Of a DNA stretch of 37,342 bases, positions 34,992 through 37,342 are shown piece after piece. A program made the translations under genes and the position numbers. Under the pieces are notes generated by a model. It searched no databases. It saw only the letters and a list, made by a program, of their open reading frames with translations, and was not told where the DNA came from. Each line of letters starts with the position of its first letter. Position 1 is the stretch's first letter. The DNA is from CAITQP01 sp964533145 (GTDB lineage: Bacteria > Patescibacteriota > Minisyncoccia > Phycocordibacterales > UBA9973): positions 1 to 37,342 of the forward strand of contig CAZHLG010000006.1 of the NCBI GenBank assembly GCA_964533145.1, in the 5' to 3' direction.

Positions 34992-36701
34992 ATGCGGGAA
35001 CAACTCGAACATGCGATCAAAGGTGCGCTCAAGAGTCTCGGCATAGAAGCCGGGACTATCGTGCTTGAGCACCCGGCCGAGCTTGCGCATGGCGAGTATT
35101 CGACGAGCGCGGCCTTGGCGTACGCCAAGGCCGCGCAGCAGAACCCGCGCGCGCTTGCCGAACAGATCGTCGCCGAGCTCGAGAAAAACATGCCGGCCGG
35201 CATCGATAAGATCGAGATCGCGGGGCCTGGGTTCATCAACTTCCGTTTTTCGAACGGGCATTTTGCGCAGATGGTGGCGCGCATCGCCGCCGAGCCGGAG
35301 GCGTGGGGCAAAAGCGATATGCATGCCGGCAAAAAAATCCTTGTCGAGCATTCGAGTCCGAACCTCTTCAAGCCGTTCCATATCGGTCATGTCATGAACA
35401 ATGCCATCGGCGAGGCCATCACGCGCCTCGCGCGCTTCTCCGGCGCGAGCGTGACGGAAGTCTCATATCCGTCTGACATCTCGCTCGGCATCGGCAAGGC
35501 GGTCTGGGTCATTCTCAAGGAGGGCGGCGTGGAGAAAGTGCAGTCATTCGCCACCGACCTTGAAGCGCTTGCGTATCTCGGCGATTGCTATGTGCGCGGC
35601 ACGAAGGTCTACGAAGACGATCCCGAAGCCGCCAAAGAGATCAAGGCGATCACCGCGCAGCTCTACGAGCACGACGAGGCGAGCGAGACATACAAGACAT
35701 ACGAGGCAGGCAAGGCTATCAACCTCGATTATTTCAAAAAGATCACGGCGCGCCTCGGTTCGCAGTTCGATGCCTTCATCTTCGAGAGCGAGGCTGGCGA
35801 GGCCGGCGCGAAGATCATCCGCGACAATACGCCGCAGGTGTTCACGCAGTCGGACGGCGCGTACATATATGAAGGCGAGCAGGACGGCCTGCATACGCGC
35901 GTCTTCATCAACAAGGAAGGCTACCCGACGTACGAAGCCAAGGACGTCGGTCTCATGTCCATCAAGTTCGCGCGATATGCGCCGGAAATCTCGATTTTCA
36001 TCACCGACCACGAGCAGACGGAGTATTTCAAGGTGGTCGCCGCAGCCGCCGGCAAAGTGAATCCGGTGTGGCAGGAGAAGACGGTGCACCGGACGCATGG
36101 CCGCATGAGTTTCAAGGGTCAGAAAATGTCGTCGCGCCTCGGCGGCGTGCCGCTCGCCCAGACGCTCGTTGACACGCTTTTCGAGGAGGTGAGCGAACGC
36201 TCCGAGCGCCTCTCAGCCGAAACTGACCGCGCGACGATCGACGCGATCGCGGTGGCCGCGCTCAAATTCGCCATCCTGCGCGTCATGGCCGGCAAGAACA
36301 TCAACTTCGATCCCGATACCTCACTTTCCTTCGAAGGCGATTCCGGGCCGTATCTTTTGTACACGGCAGTGCGCGCAAAGTCCGTGCTCGAGAAGGCCAA
36401 AGCGGAAGGTCTCAGCCCGAACGTGGCGCTTCCGGAAAATTGGAACGCGACGGACCTCGAAAAGCTCATCGTGAAATTCCCGGATATCGTGGCTCGCTCG
36501 ATAGAGGAGTGGGCGCCGCATCACACCGTCGGCTATCTGCTCGACCTTGCCCAGGCCTTCAACAGCTGGTACGGCAACACGAAGATCGCCGATGCCGCCG
36601 ATCCCGCAAGTCCTTACAAGCTCGCCCTGACCGAAGCTTTTCTCGCCACCATGAAGCAGGGTCTGTACCTCCTCGGCGTGGAGATGCCGGAAAAAATGTA
36701 A
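34992..36701 (+). CDS. argS: Arginyl-tRNA synthetase
   Basis: Class I synthetase. An N-terminal Add-1-like tRNA-binding domain (HAIKGALKSLGIEAGTIVLE) comes first, then the HIGH box in SSPNLFKPFHIGHVMNNAIG, the Rossmann domain, GLMSIKFARYAPEISIFITD, a KMSKS-type loop KMSSRLGGVPLAQTLVD, and the C-terminal anticodon-binding helices (LLDLAQAFNSWYGNTKIADA). At 569 aa it is complete and full length. It follows dut without any gap and closes the operon starting at 32377. Confidence 0.97.
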   Translation: MREQLEHAIKGALKSLGIEAGTIVLEHPAELAHGEYSTSAALAYAKAAQQNPRALAEQIVAELEKNMPAGIDKIEIAGPGFINFRFSNGHFAQMVARIAAEPEAWGKSDMHAGKKILVEHSSPNLFKPFHIGHVMNNAIGEAITRLARFSGASVTEVSYPSDISLGIGKAVWVILKEGGVEKVQSFATDLEALAYLGDCYVRGTKVYEDDPEAAKEIKAITAQLYEHDEASETYKTYEAGKAINLDYFKKITARLGSQFDAFIFESEAGEAGAKIIRDNTPQVFTQSDGAYIYEGEQDGLHTRVFINKEGYPTYEAKDVGLMSIKFARYAPEISIFITDHEQTEYFKVVAAAAGKVNPVWQEKTVHRTHGRMSFKGQKMSSRLGGVPLAQTLVDTLFEEVSERSERLSAETDRATIDAIAVAALKFAILRVMAGKNINFDPDTSLSFEGDSGPYLLYTAVRAKSVLEKAKAEGLSPNVALPENWNATDLEKLIVKFPDIVARSIEEWAPHHTVGYLLDLAQAFNSWYGNTKIADAADPASPYKLALTEAFLATMKQGLYLLGVEMPEKM

Positions 36702-36729
36702 AAGGCCGGTTCTTGCCGGAGTCGGCCTT
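36702..36729 (+). terminator. Weak hairpin after argS
   Basis: AAGGCCG / CGGCCTT with inner CCGG pairs; no T-run, so termination may be incomplete. Confidence 0.45.
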
Positions 36730-36755
36730 GAAAGTCAACTTATTTGTGGTATGCT
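36728..36755 (+). promoter_or_regulatory. Promoter of the ileS leader
   Basis: TTGAAA, 16-nt spacer, TATGCT; transcription would start near 36762, at the first base of the T-box leader. Confidence 0.65.
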
Positions 36756-36761
36756 TCGCGT

Positions 36762-36964
36762 AGAAGCGCTTGAGGGGCCATCAACCCCGAAGCTCCGGGA
36801 AGAATGCGCGGCCGAGCGGCCCGCACGTAGACCCCGGCGGGGAAGCCCGTCACAGCATCAACGAAGCCCGACGGCATACCGGAGGGGAACCAAGGTGGTA
36901 CCACGGAAACAAGAAACCCGTCCTTGCGATCATGACTTCTGTCGTGATGCGAGGACGGGTTTTT
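36762..36964 (+). ncRNA. T-box leader (tRNA-Ile sensing) upstream of ileS
   Basis: The diagnostic T-box core GAACCAAGGTGGTACCACGG stands at 36889-36908, so its TGG can pair with the free ACCA end of uncharged tRNA. Two ATC isoleucine triplets (36780-36782 in a short hairpin GGGG-ccATCaa-CCCC, and 36857-36859) are possible specifiers; the first would fit an ultra-short stem I as known for actinobacterial ileS. An intrinsic terminator ends the leader at 36916-36964. Confidence 0.88.
36916..36964 (+). terminator. Terminator of the T-box leader
   Basis: ACCCGTCCT..GC..ATCATGAC-ttct-GTCGTGAT..GAGGACGGGT followed by TTTTT. It does not share bases with the T-box core, unlike most transcriptional T-boxes. 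Confidence 0.85.
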
Positions 36965-36981
36965 ATAATCTCACATTTTGC

Positions 36982-37342
36982 ATGGAAACTTCTGAAAACA
37001 AATCAAAAAAATCTGCCGCGGCGGAACGGGAAGAGAAAGTGCTCGCTTTCTGGAAGGAGCAGGGCGTCTTCGAGCAGTCGCTCCGGAAAGAATCGCCGCA
37101 GGGCGAGTTCGTTTTTTTCGAGGGTCCGCCTACGGCCAACGGCAAGCCGGGCATCCATCACCTCGAGGCCCGCGCCTTCAAGGACGCCATCCCGCGCTAC
37201 AAGACCATGCGCGGCTACCATGTGCGCCGCAAGGGCGGCTGGGACACGCACGGCCTGCCCGTTGAGCTTCAGGTAGAGAAAGCGCTCGGACTCAATTCGA
37301 AGAAAGCCATCGAGGAATACGGCATCGCGAAGTTCAACGAGA
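36982..37342 (+). CDS. ileS: Isoleucyl-tRNA synthetase, 5' part (runs off the window)
   Basis: Class I synthetase charging tRNA-Ile, N-terminal 120 residues. The start METSENKSKKSAAAEREEKV leads to LAFWKEQGVFEQSLRKES, then FFEGPPTANGKPGIHHLEAR with the HIGH-type signature GIHH, KDAIPRYKTMRGYHVRRKGG and GWDTHGLPVELQVEKALG, which is the IleRS-specific sequence after HIGH. The upstream T-box with isoleucine triplets confirms the identity. A TATAAT at 36965-36970 directly after the terminator could be a second, T-box-independent start point. Confidence 0.96.
   Translation, partial: METSENKSKKSAAAEREEKVLAFWKEQGVFEQSLRKESPQGEFVFFEGPPTANGKPGIHHLEARAFKDAIPRYKTMRGYHVRRKGGWDTHGLPVELQVEKALGLNSKKAIEEYGIAKFNE

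Noticed and set aside
36770..37276. Plus-strand frame spanning the T-box leader
   Set aside because: It crosses the T-box, its terminator and the ileS start in another frame; ileS and the leader explain the sequence.

Overview
Organism. The window looks like Patescibacteria (Candidate Phyla Radiation), most likely a Parcubacteria-type genome; this is an inference from style, since no marker gene was searched. Pointers are the very compact layout, many genes whose ATG lies only 6-7 nt after a -10 hexamer (leaderless mRNAs), a minimal envelope kit (VKOR, membrane-anchored DsbA, sortase, LPXTG protein), and a secE-nusG-rplK order without rplA. The left ~12 kb is visibly AT-richer than the GC-rich remainder.

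Left part (1-11270): a tRNA-anchored mobile region. A 5'-cut tRNA-Leu(GAG) is followed by a large serine recombinase gene on the minus strand whose reading frame runs into the antisense of the tRNA. The recombinase and a head-to-head SF2 helicase have both lost their N-termini at one junction near 1285. The helicase is also split near its C-terminus by a maf plus partial thymidylate kinase segment between two perfect 37-bp direct repeats. Then come cargo units (methyltransferase plus winged-helix protein; a 627-aa protein; a 393-aa protein; hydrolase/NUDIX/phosphatase operon). The boundaries share one plan: a 111-bp repeat R ending in GGGAGCACA, a different hairpin terminator each time, a GAGGTTGGAACC box 47-48 nt after GCACA, and a leaderless promoter touching the box. 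The tRNA 3' end carries the same GCACA. Read on the minus strand, all four R copies encode the same 35-residue tail and stop codon, with mostly silent differences. Joining R to the recombinase end across GCACA is in frame. I infer that the crossover lies inside the recombinase gene, that integration swaps its C-terminal tail, and that every cassette carries a replacement tail. This integron-like, serine-recombinase cassette array is the main discovery candidate.

Transition (11270-13740): a hypothetical gene with an operator-like palindrome, a small hypothetical gene, pterin dehydratase, VKOR, a tRNA-His with aberrant D- and T-loops, and an XRE regulator.

Envelope cluster (12727-21258): VKOR and DsbA can oxidise cysteines in exported proteins. 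Next to them lie a surface protein made of five Cys-pair repeats with an LPNTG sorting signal, its sortase, a membrane-anchored FKBP isomerase and a SIMPL protein. rarA, a RlmI-like methyltransferase and small two-helix membrane proteins are interspersed.

Information and nucleotide metabolism (21421-37342): secE, nusG and rplK (with two accessory genes inserted), then dcd, a NUDIX gene, folA and thyA on the minus strand, a lipoprotein, a DEAD-box helicase with an overlapping upstream small ORF, glyA, MOSC, a thymidylate-kinase-like gene, a CYTH-like gene, two NUDIX genes, dut, argS, and a T-box leader in front of ileS, which runs off the window. Together glyA, thyA, folA, dcd, dut and the kinase-like gene cover thymidylate synthesis.
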